Source of the DNA: Pseudonocardia terrae
GTDB lineage: Bacteria; Actinomycetota; Actinomycetes; Mycobacteriales; Pseudonocardiaceae
DNA length: 33,072 bases
Assembly (NCBI RefSeq): GCF_021343995.1
Contig: NZ_JAJTTE010000067.1
Span: forward strand, 1-33,072
Reading direction: 5' to 3'
Within the stretch, counting starts at the first letter, position 1. The number at the start of each line of letters is the position of its first letter. Positions 7,856 through 15,919 of this stretch are shown piece by piece. The notes beneath the pieces are model-generated. The model saw only the letters and a list, made by a program, of their open reading frames with translations, made no database searches and was not told the origin of the DNA. A program made the translations under genes and the position numbers.

Positions 7856-10153
7856 ATGTCCGTGCCCGCTGTGGGCCTCGAGCTGGGCGCGGGTGATCGC
7901 GTCGTCGTCGGCGTGGTCGCCGTCGTCGCGCTCGCGGCCCTGGCCATCGGCTACATGCTGCTCCGGGAGGTACTGGCCGCCGGCCAGGGCACCAAGCGGA
8001 TGCAGGAGATCGGAGAAGCGGTCCAGGAAGGCGCCCAGGCGTACCTGAAACGACAGTTCAGGACGCTCGGCATCTTCGTCGTCGTCGTGTTCCTGCTGCT
8101 GCTGGCGCTGCCTGCGGACGACCTGGGCGAACGCATCGGCCGGTCGATCTTCTTCGTGATCGGCGCGGTCTTCTCCGCCACGATCGGCTACCTCGGCATG
8201 TGGCTCGCGACCCGCGCGAACATCCGCGTGGCCGCGGCCTCGCGCGAGCCGGGCGGCCGGGAGAAGGCCACCCGCATCGCGTTCCGAACCGGCGGCGTCG
8301 TCGGCATGTTCACGGTCGGCCTCGGCCTGTTCGGCGCCGCGATCGTCGTGCTGGCCTACGCCGGCCAGGCGCCCAGGGTCCTGGAGGGCTTCGGCTTCGG
8401 CGCGGCCCTGCTGGCGATGTTCATGCGTGTCGGCGGCGGCATCTTCACCAAGGCGGCCGACGTCGGCGCCGACCTCGTCGGCAAGGTGGAGCAGGGCATC
8501 CCGGAGGACGACCCCCGCAACGCCGCCACCATCGCGGACAACGTGGGCGACAACGTCGGCGACTGCGCCGGCATGGCGGCCGACCTCTTCGAGTCCTACG
8601 CGGTGACGCTGGTCGCCGCGCTGATCCTCGGCTCGGCGGCGTTCGGCCTGCAGGGCCTGCTGTTCCCGCTGATCATCCCGGCCATCGGCGTCATCACCGC
8701 GGTCATGGGGGTCTACATCACCCGGGCCCGCCAGGGCGAGAACACCCTCAAGGCGATCAACCGCAGCTTCTACATCTCGGCGGTCTTCGCGGGCGTGCTG
8801 TCGATCATCGCGGCGTGGCTCTACCTGCCCGGAAGCTTCGCCGACCTGACCAACCCGACCGACCAGTCCGTCACCATCCTGACCCAGGACCCGCGCATCA
8901 TCGCGTCGGTCGCGGTGGTCATCGGCATCGTGCTCGCGGGCGTCATCCTGTGGCTGACCGGCTACTTCACGGGCACCGAGGACAAGCCGGTGCAGGACGT
9001 CGGGCGCTCGTCCCTGACCGGCGCCGCCACGGTCATCCTGTCCGGCATCTCGATCGGCTTCGAGTCCGCGGTCTATACGGCGCTGGTGATCAGCGCGGCG
9101 GTCTACGGGGCGTTCCTGCTGTCCGGCTCGATCGTCGTCGCGCTGTTCGCCGTGGCCATGGCGGGCACCGGCCTGCTGACCACGGTCGGCGTCATCGTCG
9201 CGATGGACACCTTCGGCCCGGTCTCCGACAACGCCCAGGGCATCGCCGAGATGTCCGGCGACGTCGAGGGCGAGGGCGTCGACATCCTGACCGAGCTCGA
9301 CGCCGTCGGGAACACCACGAAGGCGATCACCAAGGGCATCGCCATCGCCACCGCGGTGCTGGCGGCGACGGCGCTGTTCGGCTCGTACCGCGACGCGTTC
9401 ACCCAGGCGCTCGCCAAGGCCGGGGTCGCGCTGCAGGATGCGGGCAACACGTTCAACGCGGAGGTGTTCAGCCCGAACACCCTCGTCGGCGTGATCATCG
9501 GCGCCTCCGTCGTCTTCATGTTCTCCGGGCTGGCCGTCAACGCGGTGACCCGCGCGGCGGGCGCGGTCGTCTACGAGGTGCGCCGCCAGTTCGCCAGCAA
9601 GCCGGGGATCATGGACGGCACGGACCGGCCGGAGTACGGCCGAGTGGTCGACATCTGCACCCGGGACTCGCTCCGCGAGCTGGCCACTCCCGGCCTGCTG
9701 GCGATCTTCGCCCCGATTGCGGTCGGGTTCGGCCTCGGCATCGGCCCGCTGGCCGGCTACCTGGCCGGCGCCATCGCCACCGGCACGCTGATGGCGATCT
9801 TCCTCGCCAACTCCGGCGGCGCCTGGGACAACGCCAAGAAGCTGGTCGAGGACGGCAACCACGGCGGCAAGGGCTCCGACGCCCACGAGGCGACGGTCAT
9901 CGGCGACACCGTCGGCGACCCGTTCAAGGACACGGCGGGCCCGGCCATCAACCCGCTGATCAAGGTCATGAACCTGGTCTCGGTGCTGATCGCGCCGGCG
10001 GTCGTGGTGTTCACGGTCGGCCAGAGCGCCTCGGCCCCGCTCCGGATCGCGATCGCGATCGTCGCGGTGATCGTCATCGTCGCCGCGGTGACGGTGTCGA
10101 AGCGGCGCACGTCGTCGATCCAGGAGACGCCGGCGGACACCCCCGTGGCCTGA
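7856..10153 (+). CDS. hppA: K+-independent proton-pumping membrane pyrophosphatase
   Basis: This 765-residue integral membrane protein couples hydrolysis of pyrophosphate to proton export. It has about 16 hydrophobic segments. The pyrophosphate/Mg2+ motifs are DVGADLVGKVE at 202-212 followed by EDDPRNAATIADNVGDNVGD, and the C-terminal GDTVGDPFKDTAGPA. In the motif GNTTKA the residue at 489 is lysine. In this family Lys there marks K+-independent H+ pumps, whereas K+-dependent enzymes have Ala. ATG 7856 is set by AGGAGG 5 nt upstream; a longer in-frame extension to 7685 is not protein-like. A hairpin terminator lies at 10278-10318. It would recycle pyrophosphate from polymer synthesis while energising the membrane. 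Confidence 0.96.
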   Translation: MSVPAVGLELGAGDRVVVGVVAVVALAALAIGYMLLREVLAAGQGTKRMQEIGEAVQEGAQAYLKRQFRTLGIFVVVVFLLLLALPADDLGERIGRSIFFVIGAVFSATIGYLGMWLATRANIRVAAASREPGGREKATRIAFRTGGVVGMFTVGLGLFGAAIVVLAYAGQAPRVLEGFGFGAALLAMFMRVGGGIFTKAADVGADLVGKVEQGIPEDDPRNAATIADNVGDNVGDCAGMAADLFESYAVTLVAALILGSAAFGLQGLLFPLIIPAIGVITAVMGVYITRARQGENTLKAINRSFYISAVFAGVLSIIAAWLYLPGSFADLTNPTDQSVTILTQDPRIIASVAVVIGIVLAGVILWLTGYFTGTEDKPVQDVGRSSLTGAATVILSGISIGFESAVYTALVISAAVYGAFLLSGSIVVALFAVAMAGTGLLTTVGVIVAMDTFGPVSDNAQGIAEMSGDVEGEGVDILTELDAVGNTTKAITKGIAIATAVLAATALFGSYRDAFTQALAKAGVALQDAGNTFNAEVFSPNTLVGVIIGASVVFMFSGLAVNAVTRAAGAVVYEVRRQFASKPGIMDGTDRPEYGRVVDICTRDSLRELATPGLLAIFAPIAVGFGLGIGPLAGYLAGAIATGTLMAIFLANSGGAWDNAKKLVEDGNHGGKGSDAHEATVIGDTVGDPFKDTAGPAINPLIKVMNLVSVLIAPAVVVFTVGQSASAPLRIAIAIVAVIVIVAAVTVSKRRTSSIQETPADTPVA

Positions 10154-10241
10154 TCCGGCCCAACCCCCGTGACCTGATCCGGCGCAGCCGGCCGGCCTGG
10201 TCCGGGAAGCCGGCCGGCCTGGTCCGGGAAGCCGGCCGGCC
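10142..10241 (+). repeat. Stop-proximal tandem duplications after hppA
   Basis: Two arrays adjoin the hppA stop. The last codons plus stop (CCCGTGGCCTGATCCGG, from 10142) recur with one change at 10166, a 24-bp period. They are followed by two exact 22-bp units (10186-10207 and 10208-10229) made of AGCCGGCCGGCC plus TGGTCCGGGA, and a partial third to 10241. Confidence 0.8.
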
Positions 10242-10277
10242 GGGCCGGTCGGCCGGCGCCGGGCCCTCTCGGCGATC

Positions 10278-10318
10278 CAGGAGGCCGCTCGTCCCCTTGC
10301 GGGGCGGGCGGCCTCCTG
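10278..10318 (+). terminator. Hairpin terminator of hppA
   Basis: Perfect 11-bp arms CAGGAGGCCGC (10278-10288) and GCGGCCTCCTG (10308-10318) enclose a 19-nt loop that can form an additional CCCC/GGGG stem. There is no T-tract, as is common in high-GC actinobacteria. Confidence 0.65.
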
Positions 10319-10401
10319 CGTGCCCGCCGGGCTCGCTACCGTCTCAGCGCCCCGGAGGGGGCCGACGGGGGGCCGGCGGACAGGGCGGACGTGGAGGACG
10401 G

Positions 10402-10962
10402 ATGAGGATGCGGACCAGCGCCACCCGGCAGCGCGTCGCGGTGGTGGCCGCGGTCGCGGCCGGGCTGCTGCTCGCCGGGTGCGGCGGCGCGAGCGAGCAG
10501 GAGACGGTCGATTGGACGAACGGCCTGTGCAGCTCGTACGCCACCTTCCGCGAGGCGGCGGTCGTCGGCCCGCAGGCGGCCTCCGACCTGTCCGCGCAGG
10601 CGCGCAACCTGTCCACCTATCTCGGCAACACCGCGTCGTCGCTGGACACGGCGCTGGCCGACCTGGACAAGCTGGGCGCCTCGCCGGTGTCCGGCGGCGA
10701 CGAGGCCGTGACGCGGTTCCGCGACCAGCTCAGCGGCTACCGCTCGGCGTTCCAGCAGGCCAGGACCCAGGTCGACGCCCTGGACCTCTCGTCGCCGACG
10801 CTGCAGCAGGACATCGAGGGCGCCGTCGCCCCGGTCCTGCAGCTGCAGGACGCGAACCAGGACCCGCTCGCGGGGCTGGACTCCGCGGTGACCGACGCGG
10901 CGACGAAGGCCCCCGCCTGCCAGAACCTCAGCCGCCTCAGCAGCCCCGCGCCCGGCGGCTGA
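10402..10962 (+). CDS. Secreted lipoprotein of unknown function (paralogue 1)
   Basis: This 186-residue protein has a basic N-terminus, a hydrophobic core and the lipobox LLAGC with Cys27, so it should be lipid-anchored outside the membrane. The mature part is mostly helical and charged, with Cys near the start (NGLCSSYA) and near the end (PACQNLS) that could form a disulfide. ATG 10402 follows GGAGG at 10393-10397. A -10 candidate TACCGT lies at 10336-10341. The middle (LDKLGASPVSGGDEAV) and the Cys placement match the next gene, so the two are tandem paralogues. I do not recognise a named family. Its place between hppA and topA may be conserved in relatives. Confidence 0.85.
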   Translation: MRMRTSATRQRVAVVAAVAAGLLLAGCGGASEQETVDWTNGLCSSYATFREAAVVGPQAASDLSAQARNLSTYLGNTASSLDTALADLDKLGASPVSGGDEAVTRFRDQLSGYRSAFQQARTQVDALDLSSPTLQQDIEGAVAPVLQLQDANQDPLAGLDSAVTDAATKAPACQNLSRLSSPAPGG

Positions 10963-10985
10963 GCAGGGCGGATCGCCCGCTCGCG

Positions 10986-10991
10986 TACTGT
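10986..10991 (+). promoter_or_regulatory. -10 candidate for lipoprotein 2
   Basis: TACTGT, within the longer string TACTGTCGG that also occurs upstream of topA (12869-12877). It would give a leader of about 34 nt carrying the ribosome-binding site GGAGG (11021-11025). No obvious -35 is seen. Confidence 0.4.
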
Positions 10992-11031
10992 CGGTCCCCG
11001 GCCCCGCTCCCTGATCCCCTGGAGGCTCCCC

Positions 11032-11628
11032 GTGCCTCGGCCGTCCCGGCTCGCCGTCGCCGTGGTGCTCGGCGGGCTGCTGTCCGTCAGCGGCTGCGCG
11101 ACCGTCGTCGCGGGCACCCCGACCGCCGACCCCGCGCCGCGCCCGGCGACCGGCCGCGGCGCCGACCCCGTCGTGTGGGTCGACAAGGTCTGCGGCGCGG
11201 TCCTGACGTACACCACCCCGGTGCTGGCCCAGCCGGCCTTCGACGGGGCCGACCTGCCCACGATCAAGCAGCGGCTCTCGGACTACCTGGGCGCCAGCCA
11301 GACCGGCCTCCAGCAGAGCCGGGACCAGCTCGGCGCGGTCGGGACCTCGCCGGTCGGCGGCGGCGACGACACCGTCGCACGAATCTCGTCGGGGCTGGAG
11401 AAGCTGCAGAACGACATCGGGGCCGCCAAGGCGAAGGTCGACGCCGCCGACCCTGCGAACGTCGACGCCTTCCGCGCCGCCCTCGACGAGACCAACACCA
11501 ACCTCAAGCAGCTCACGGCGCCCGACGCGCTCGGCGACCTCAAGACCTCGCCGCGCCTCGACAAGGCCGCCCAGCAGGCGGGCAACTGCACCAAGCTCGC
11601 CGCCGTCCCGGGCGCTGCACCCCGGTAG
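11032..11628 (+). CDS. Secreted lipoprotein of unknown function (paralogue 2)
   Basis: This 198-residue protein starts at GTG 11032 after GGAGG. It has a signal peptide with lipobox LSVSGC (Cys22). It shares the plan of the preceding lipoprotein: a Cys in an aromatic-rich N-terminal helix (WVDKVCGAV), a central TSPVGGGDDTVARI, a helical heptad-like region and a C-terminal Cys (GNCTKL). Both probably fold as small helical bundles at the cell envelope. A 34-nt leader and separate -10 suggest its own promoter. The family is unknown to me; role in envelope maintenance is only a guess from location. Direct repeats follow the stop codon. Confidence 0.85.
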   Translation: MPRPSRLAVAVVLGGLLSVSGCATVVAGTPTADPAPRPATGRGADPVVWVDKVCGAVLTYTTPVLAQPAFDGADLPTIKQRLSDYLGASQTGLQQSRDQLGAVGTSPVGGGDDTVARISSGLEKLQNDIGAAKAKVDAADPANVDAFRAALDETNTNLKQLTAPDALGDLKTSPRLDKAAQQAGNCTKLAAVPGAAPR

Positions 11629-11629
11629 C

Positions 11630-11662
11630 CCGGCGCACGCCCGCGATCCGGCGCACGCCCGC
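11630..11662 (+). repeat. 15-bp direct repeat just after the lipoprotein 2 stop
   Basis: CCGGCGCACGCCCGC occurs at 11630-11644 and 11648-11662, starting 1 nt after the TAG. A second short repeat (GTGTCGGCC, twice) follows at about 11671-11692. Confidence 0.8.
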
Positions 11663-11730
11663 CGGCCCGCGTGTCGGCCCGGCGTGTCGGCCGCCGGTCG
11701 GGCGAACCCGGCGCGCCGCGCGATCAACTC

Positions 11731-11757
11731 TCGAACAGATGTTCTAGGGTGCGCGAC
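11731..11757 (+). promoter_or_regulatory. LexA-type SOS box overlapping a leaderless promoter
   Basis: TCGAAC-AGAT-GTTCTA (11731-11746) matches the actinobacterial SOS box TCGAAC-N4-GTTCGA at 11 of 12 arm positions. Its last two bases begin a TANNNT -10 element, TAGGGT (11745-11750), placed 7 nt before the GTG at 11758. LexA bound here would cover the -10. The geometry predicts a leaderless mRNA. Confidence 0.68.
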
Positions 11758-12759
11758 GTGTCCCAGCTCTCGCTGTTCTCCGCGGACGCCCGGCCGTCGC
11801 GGCTCGGCGATCTCGCCGGGCTGCTGTGCGGGCCGGCCCGGATCACCCGCTTCGGCGCCGGGGACACCGCGCGGATCAGCCTCCAGGTGCCCGACGCGGG
11901 GCGGGCGGCCGCCGTGCGGGCCGCGGCGGCGCCGTTCGGCATCCCGTTCGAGCTCGGCGAGCGGACCTGCGCGGGTCGCGAGCTGCGCACCGCCTACCGC
12001 CGCGACCTCGCCGGCCTCGCCCGGGCCTGGACGGGCCGGGACCGGGGCAAGACCGTCCCGGCGGGCTTCCAGCTCGACGGCACGGCGTTGCGGCTCTGGG
12101 TGCTCGCCTGCGGCCGCCCGGACGGGCGCGGGGGTTACGTCCTGCCGCTCGACGGCACCGCCCCCGGCACGCACGACGCGCTGATCGCCGCCACGACCCG
12201 CCTGGGCCTGCCGCCCGCCCGGATCGTGCTCCCACCCTGCGAGGCGTGCCGGGAGCGCGCCGCAGCGGCCTCTGCGGCCCGGGAAGGGGCCGACACGACG
12301 TCCGCCGCCAGTCCCGACACCCGGACCGATACCGGGGCCGACCCCGAGGCCGACCCCGAGGCCGCTGTCGAGACGCGCACCGGGATGTACACCGAGTCCG
12401 ACATCGGGACGGACCCGCCGACCGACCCGGCCGGCCCTCCCCGGGCCACGGACCCGCCCGCACCACCCCACCGCCCGTCGTCGCCGTCCCCGACCCGCCC
12501 GACGCCTGCGCTCCTCCTCACGAACGGCACCACCGCCCTCGACCTGGCACCGTTGCCGGCGGAGCCCGCGCCGGCGCACTGCCGGAGCCACCATCTCGCC
12601 CTCGTCCCCGCCCCCGCGCCGGAATGCCCGGCGGCCGGGCCGGCGTTACGGATCACAGGGGCGCGGCGCCTGCAGCGTCTCGTGGAGCTGGTCGGCTCCG
12701 CGCCCGAGGATGTGGACACCGCCGAATGGCCCAGGCACTGGGCGCGACCCGGGGCTTGA
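11758..12759 (+). CDS. Rv3647c-like conserved actinobacterial protein with an inserted Pro/Asp-rich linker
   Basis: This 333-residue protein begins MSQLSLFSADARPSRLGDLA, like the small conserved protein encoded next to topA in mycobacteria. A globular N-terminal part (1-165) includes KTVPAGF and LRLWVLACGRPDGRGGYVLPLD, and ends with a CEAC pair (Cys161, Cys164). It is followed by a disordered Asp/Thr/Pro-rich linker (about 170-248) and a conserved C-terminal segment ending PALRITGARRLQRLVELVG. GTG 11758 is chosen for the match to homologue N-termini and the leaderless promoter; longer frames upstream are not protein-like. A LexA-type box precedes it, so DNA-damage induction is inferred. Molecular function unknown; the topA neighbourhood and SOS box suggest a DNA-related role. 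Confidence 0.75.
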   Translation: MSQLSLFSADARPSRLGDLAGLLCGPARITRFGAGDTARISLQVPDAGRAAAVRAAAAPFGIPFELGERTCAGRELRTAYRRDLAGLARAWTGRDRGKTVPAGFQLDGTALRLWVLACGRPDGRGGYVLPLDGTAPGTHDALIAATTRLGLPPARIVLPPCEACRERAAAASAAREGADTTSAASPDTRTDTGADPEADPEAAVETRTGMYTESDIGTDPPTDPAGPPRATDPPAPPHRPSSPSPTRPTPALLLTNGTTALDLAPLPAEPAPAHCRSHHLALVPAPAPECPAAGPALRITGARRLQRLVELVGSAPEDVDTAEWPRHWARPGA

Positions 12760-12868
12760 CCCGCGGGCTAGGCTCCTCCGGTCGCCCCTCCGGTCGCGAC
12801 GCGGTGTGACGGATGCGACATGCTCGGTCGATGTGCGACCGTGGCGGCGGGGCCCGGCTGTGGAGCAA

Positions 12869-12874
12869 TACTGT
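12869..12874 (+). promoter_or_regulatory. -10 candidate for topA
   Basis: TACTGT in the context TACTGTCGG, identical to the element before lipoprotein 2. It predicts a topA leader of about 130 nt that includes a 33-codon open frame at 12904-13005 with an upstream GGAG. Confidence 0.4.
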
Positions 12875-12903
12875 CGGCCCCGGGGGTGAAGGAGAGTGAC
12901 GCG

Positions 12904-13005
12904 GTGACCGGAGGTAACGGTCGATCGCGTCGCCCCGAACGAGACGCCCGGAAGTCGGACGCGGACCGGTGCGTGACCGGCGACGCGGCCGGAGGGATGG
13001 AGTAG
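12904..13005 (+). CDS. Possible 33-codon leader ORF upstream of topA
   Basis: GTG 12904 is preceded by GAAGGAGA (12888-12895) at good spacing, and the frame ends TAG at 13003-13005, 7 nt before the topA GTG. The peptide is Arg/Asp-rich (VTGGNGRSRRPERDARK...) with no recognisable motif. It could be a translated leader that couples to topA or chance open frame in high-GC DNA. Confidence 0.3.
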   Translation: MTGGNGRSRRPERDARKSDADRCVTGDAAGGME

Positions 13006-13012
13006 GACCAAC

Positions 13013-15862
13013 GTGGCAACCCGAACGACGAGCACCGACACCGACGCGCCTGCCGAGGGCAACGGCACGGCCGCCGGCACCCGCACGCGCCGCAGCGCGT
13101 CCGGCGGAGGGCGCCGCAACGGGAACGGCACGGCCACGTCCGCCGGCGGGCGCGTGCGCCGCCTGGTGATCGTCGAGTCCCCCACCAAGGCCAAGAAGAT
13201 CCAGCCCTACCTGGGCAACGACTACGTCGTCGAGTCGTCGGTCGGGCACATCCGGGACCTGCCGCGCGGCGCGGCGGACGTCCCGGCCAAGTACAAGGGC
13301 GAGTCGTGGGCGCGGCTCGGGGTCGACGTCGACAACGAGTTCCACCCGCTCTACATCGTCACGCCGGAGAAGAAGTCGAAGGTCTCCGAGCTCAAGGACC
13401 TGCTCAAGGACGCCGACGAGCTCCTCCTCGCCACGGACCCCGACCGCGAGGGCGAGGCCATCGCCTGGCACCTGCTGGACACGCTGCGCCCGAAGATCCC
13501 GGTGCGCCGGATGGTCTTCCACGAGATCACCGAGCCGGCGATCCGCGCCGCCGCGGAGAACACCCGCGAGCTCGACCAGGACCTGGTCGACGCGCAGGAG
13601 ACCCGCCGCATCCTCGACCGGCTCTACGGCTATGAGGTCTCCCCCGTGCTGTGGAAGAAGGTCATGCCGAAGCTCTCGGCGGGCCGCGTGCAGTCGGTGG
13701 CGACCCGGCTGATCGTGGAGCGCGAGCGCGAGCGGATGGCGTTCGTCTCGGCGGGCTACTGGGACATCGCCGCAACCATGGACGCGGGCGCCGAGGCGAC
13801 CCCGCGCCAGTTCGGCTCGCGGCTGATCTCCGTCGACGGCAGCCGGGTCGCGGCGGGCCGCGACTTCGGGCCGGACGGCAAGCTCAAGAACACCGACGTG
13901 ACGGTGCTCGACGAGGCGAGCGCCCGTCGACTGGCCGAGTCGCTCGAGGGCCGGGACCTGACCGTCGCCTCGGTCGAGTCGAAGCCGTACACCCGGCGGC
14001 CCTACGCGCCGTTCATGACGTCGACGCTGCAGCAGGAAGCGGGCCGCAAGCTGCGCTTCTCCGCGGAGCGCACGATGCGCGGCGCCCAGCGGCTGTACGA
14101 GAACGGCTACATCACCTACATGCGTACGGACTCGACCACGCTGTCCGAGTCCGCGATCCAGGCCGCCCGGGCGCAGGCCCGCGAGCTGTACGGCGACTCG
14201 TACGTCGCGCCGTCGCCGCGGCAGTACACCCGCAAGGTGAAGAACGCCCAGGAGGCCCACGAGGCGATCCGGCCCGCCGGCGACACCTTCCGCACCCCGG
14301 GCGAGATCGCCCGCGAGGTCGACGGGGACGACTTCCGCCTCTACGAGCTGATCTGGCAGCGTACCGTCGCCTCGCAGATGGCCGACGCCCGCGGCACCAC
14401 GGTCTCCGTGCGGGTCAACGGCACCGCGGCGACCGGCGAGGACGTCGTGTTCGCCAGCTCCGGCCGCACGATCACCTTCCCGGGCTTCCTCAAGGCGTAC
14501 GTCGAGACGATCGAGGAGGGCTCGGGCGGCCAGGCCGACGACGCGGAGTCCCGGCTGCCGCAGCTCACCGAGGGCCAGGCCCTCACGGCCGCCGAGCTCA
14601 CCCCCGAGGGCCACTCGACGAACCCGCCGGCCCGCTTCACCGAGCCCAGCCTGGTGAGCAAGCTCGAGGAGCTGGGGATCGGCCGGCCGTCGACGTACGC
14701 GTCGATCATCAAGACGATCCAGGACCGCGGGTACGTCTGGAAGAAGGGCTCGGCGCTCGTGCCCTCGTGGGTGGCGTTCGCCGTCGTCGGGCTGCTGGAG
14801 CACCACTTCGGCCGGCTCGTCGACTACGACTTCACCGCCGCGATGGAGGACGAGCTCGACGCCATCTCGTCGGGCAACCTCACCCGCAACGCCTGGCTGA
14901 CCGGCTTCTACTTCGGCGACGGAGGGGGCTCGGAGGGCTCGGTGGCGAAGGCGGGCGGGCTGAAGAAGCTCGTCGGCGTGAACCTCGAGGAGATCGACGC
15001 CCGGGAGATCAACTCGATCCCGCTGTTCACCGACTCGCAGGGCCGCGAGGCCGTGGTGCGGGTCGGGCGGTACGGCCCGTACATGGAGCGGCCGACCGGC
15101 GAGGTCGACGCCGAGGGCAAGCCCAAGACCCAGCGCGCCAACCTGCCCGAGGACCTGCCGCCGGACGAGCTCACCGAGGAGATCGCCGAGCAGCTGTTCT
15201 CGGTGCCGCAGGAGGGTCGTTCGCTGGGCACGGACCCGGTGACGGGGAACGAGATCGTCGCCAAGGACGGGCGATACGGACCGTTCGTCACCGAGCTCCT
15301 GCCCGAGGACGACACCGCTACGGCGAAGAAGACCAAGGCCAAGCCACGCACCGGCTCGCTCTTCAAGGACATGTCCCTGGAGACGGTCACCCTCGACGAG
15401 GCCCTCAAGCTGCTCTCCCTGCCGCGCCTGGTCGGCACCGACCCGGAGTCCGGCGAGGAGATCACGGCGCAGAACGGCCGGTACGGGCCCTACCTGAAGA
15501 AGGGCACCGACTCGCGCTCGCTGACGAGCGAGGACCAGCTGTTCACCGTCACGCTCGACGAGGCGGTGGAGATCTACAAGCAGCCCAAGCAGCGCGGCCG
15601 GCGCACCGCCGCCGCCACCCCGCCGCTGCGCGAGCTCGGCGAGGACGCCTCGACCGGCAAGAAGATGGTGATCAAGGACGGCCGCTTCGGCCCTTACGTC
15701 ACCGACGGCGAGACCAACGCCTCGCTCCGCAAGGGCGACTCGGTCGAGGAGATCACGGACGAGCGCGCCTCCGAGCTGCTCGCCGAGCGCCGCGCCAAGG
15801 CCCCCGCCAAGAAGAAGGCGCCCGCCCGCAGGACCACCGCGAAGAAGGCTCCCGCCAAGTAG
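13013..15862 (+). CDS. topA: DNA topoisomerase I
   Basis: This 949-residue type IA topoisomerase relaxes negative supercoils. A ~45-residue charged N-terminal extension precedes the TOPRIM domain (RRLVIVESPTKAKKI from about residue 49; DPDREGE with acidic residues at 142, 144, 146). The catalytic tyrosine is Tyr369 in ITYMRTDST. The rest of the core has the usual GRVQSVATRLIV and GIGRPSTYA motifs. After about residue 620 come repeated topoisomerase C-terminal modules (GRYGPY/GRFGPYV motifs, four or so copies) instead of zinc fingers. A Lys/Ala-rich tail closes the protein, as in mycobacterial TopA. GTG 13013 is preceded by GGAG-type sequence. A strong hairpin follows. Confidence 0.97.
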   Translation: MATRTTSTDTDAPAEGNGTAAGTRTRRSASGGGRRNGNGTATSAGGRVRRLVIVESPTKAKKIQPYLGNDYVVESSVGHIRDLPRGAADVPAKYKGESWARLGVDVDNEFHPLYIVTPEKKSKVSELKDLLKDADELLLATDPDREGEAIAWHLLDTLRPKIPVRRMVFHEITEPAIRAAAENTRELDQDLVDAQETRRILDRLYGYEVSPVLWKKVMPKLSAGRVQSVATRLIVERERERMAFVSAGYWDIAATMDAGAEATPRQFGSRLISVDGSRVAAGRDFGPDGKLKNTDVTVLDEASARRLAESLEGRDLTVASVESKPYTRRPYAPFMTSTLQQEAGRKLRFSAERTMRGAQRLYENGYITYMRTDSTTLSESAIQAARAQARELYGDSYVAPSPRQYTRKVKNAQEAHEAIRPAGDTFRTPGEIAREVDGDDFRLYELIWQRTVASQMADARGTTVSVRVNGTAATGEDVVFASSGRTITFPGFLKAYVETIEEGSGGQADDAESRLPQLTEGQALTAAELTPEGHSTNPPARFTEPSLVSKLEELGIGRPSTYASIIKTIQDRGYVWKKGSALVPSWVAFAVVGLLEHHFGRLVDYDFTAAMEDELDAISSGNLTRNAWLTGFYFGDGGGSEGSVAKAGGLKKLVGVNLEEIDAREINSIPLFTDSQGREAVVRVGRYGPYMERPTGEVDAEGKPKTQRANLPEDLPPDELTEEIAEQLFSVPQEGRSLGTDPVTGNEIVAKDGRYGPFVTELLPEDDTATAKKTKAKPRTGSLFKDMSLETVTLDEALKLLSLPRLVGTDPESGEEITAQNGRYGPYLKKGTDSRSLTSEDQLFTVTLDEAVEIYKQPKQRGRRTAAATPPLRELGEDASTGKKMVIKDGRFGPYVTDGETNASLRKGDSVEEITDERASELLAERRAKAPAKKKAPARRTTAKKAPAK

Positions 15863-15868
15863 CCCGCA

Positions 15869-15916
15869 CACGAACGGCGCTCCGCTCGGATCCGACGAGC
15901 GGGAGCGCCGTTCGTG
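15869..15916. terminator. Bidirectional hairpin terminator between topA and the yqeY-like gene
   Basis: Arms at 15869-15888 and 15896-15916 are complementary over 20 bp with a single bulged G, with a 7-nt loop GATCCGA. It sits 6 bp after the topA stop and 3 bp before the stop of the convergent gene, so it can serve both. Confidence 0.82.
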
Positions 15917-15919
15917 CAG

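Noticed and set aside
3978..8048. A 1356-residue protein as a single real gene
   Set aside because: Only the first 164 residues look like a protein; the rest mirrors the helicase and hppA leader.
12653..15871. 1072-codon minus-strand open frame opposite topA
   Set aside because: Exact antisense shadow of topA; no recognisable motif and low-complexity Leu/Val/Arg composition.
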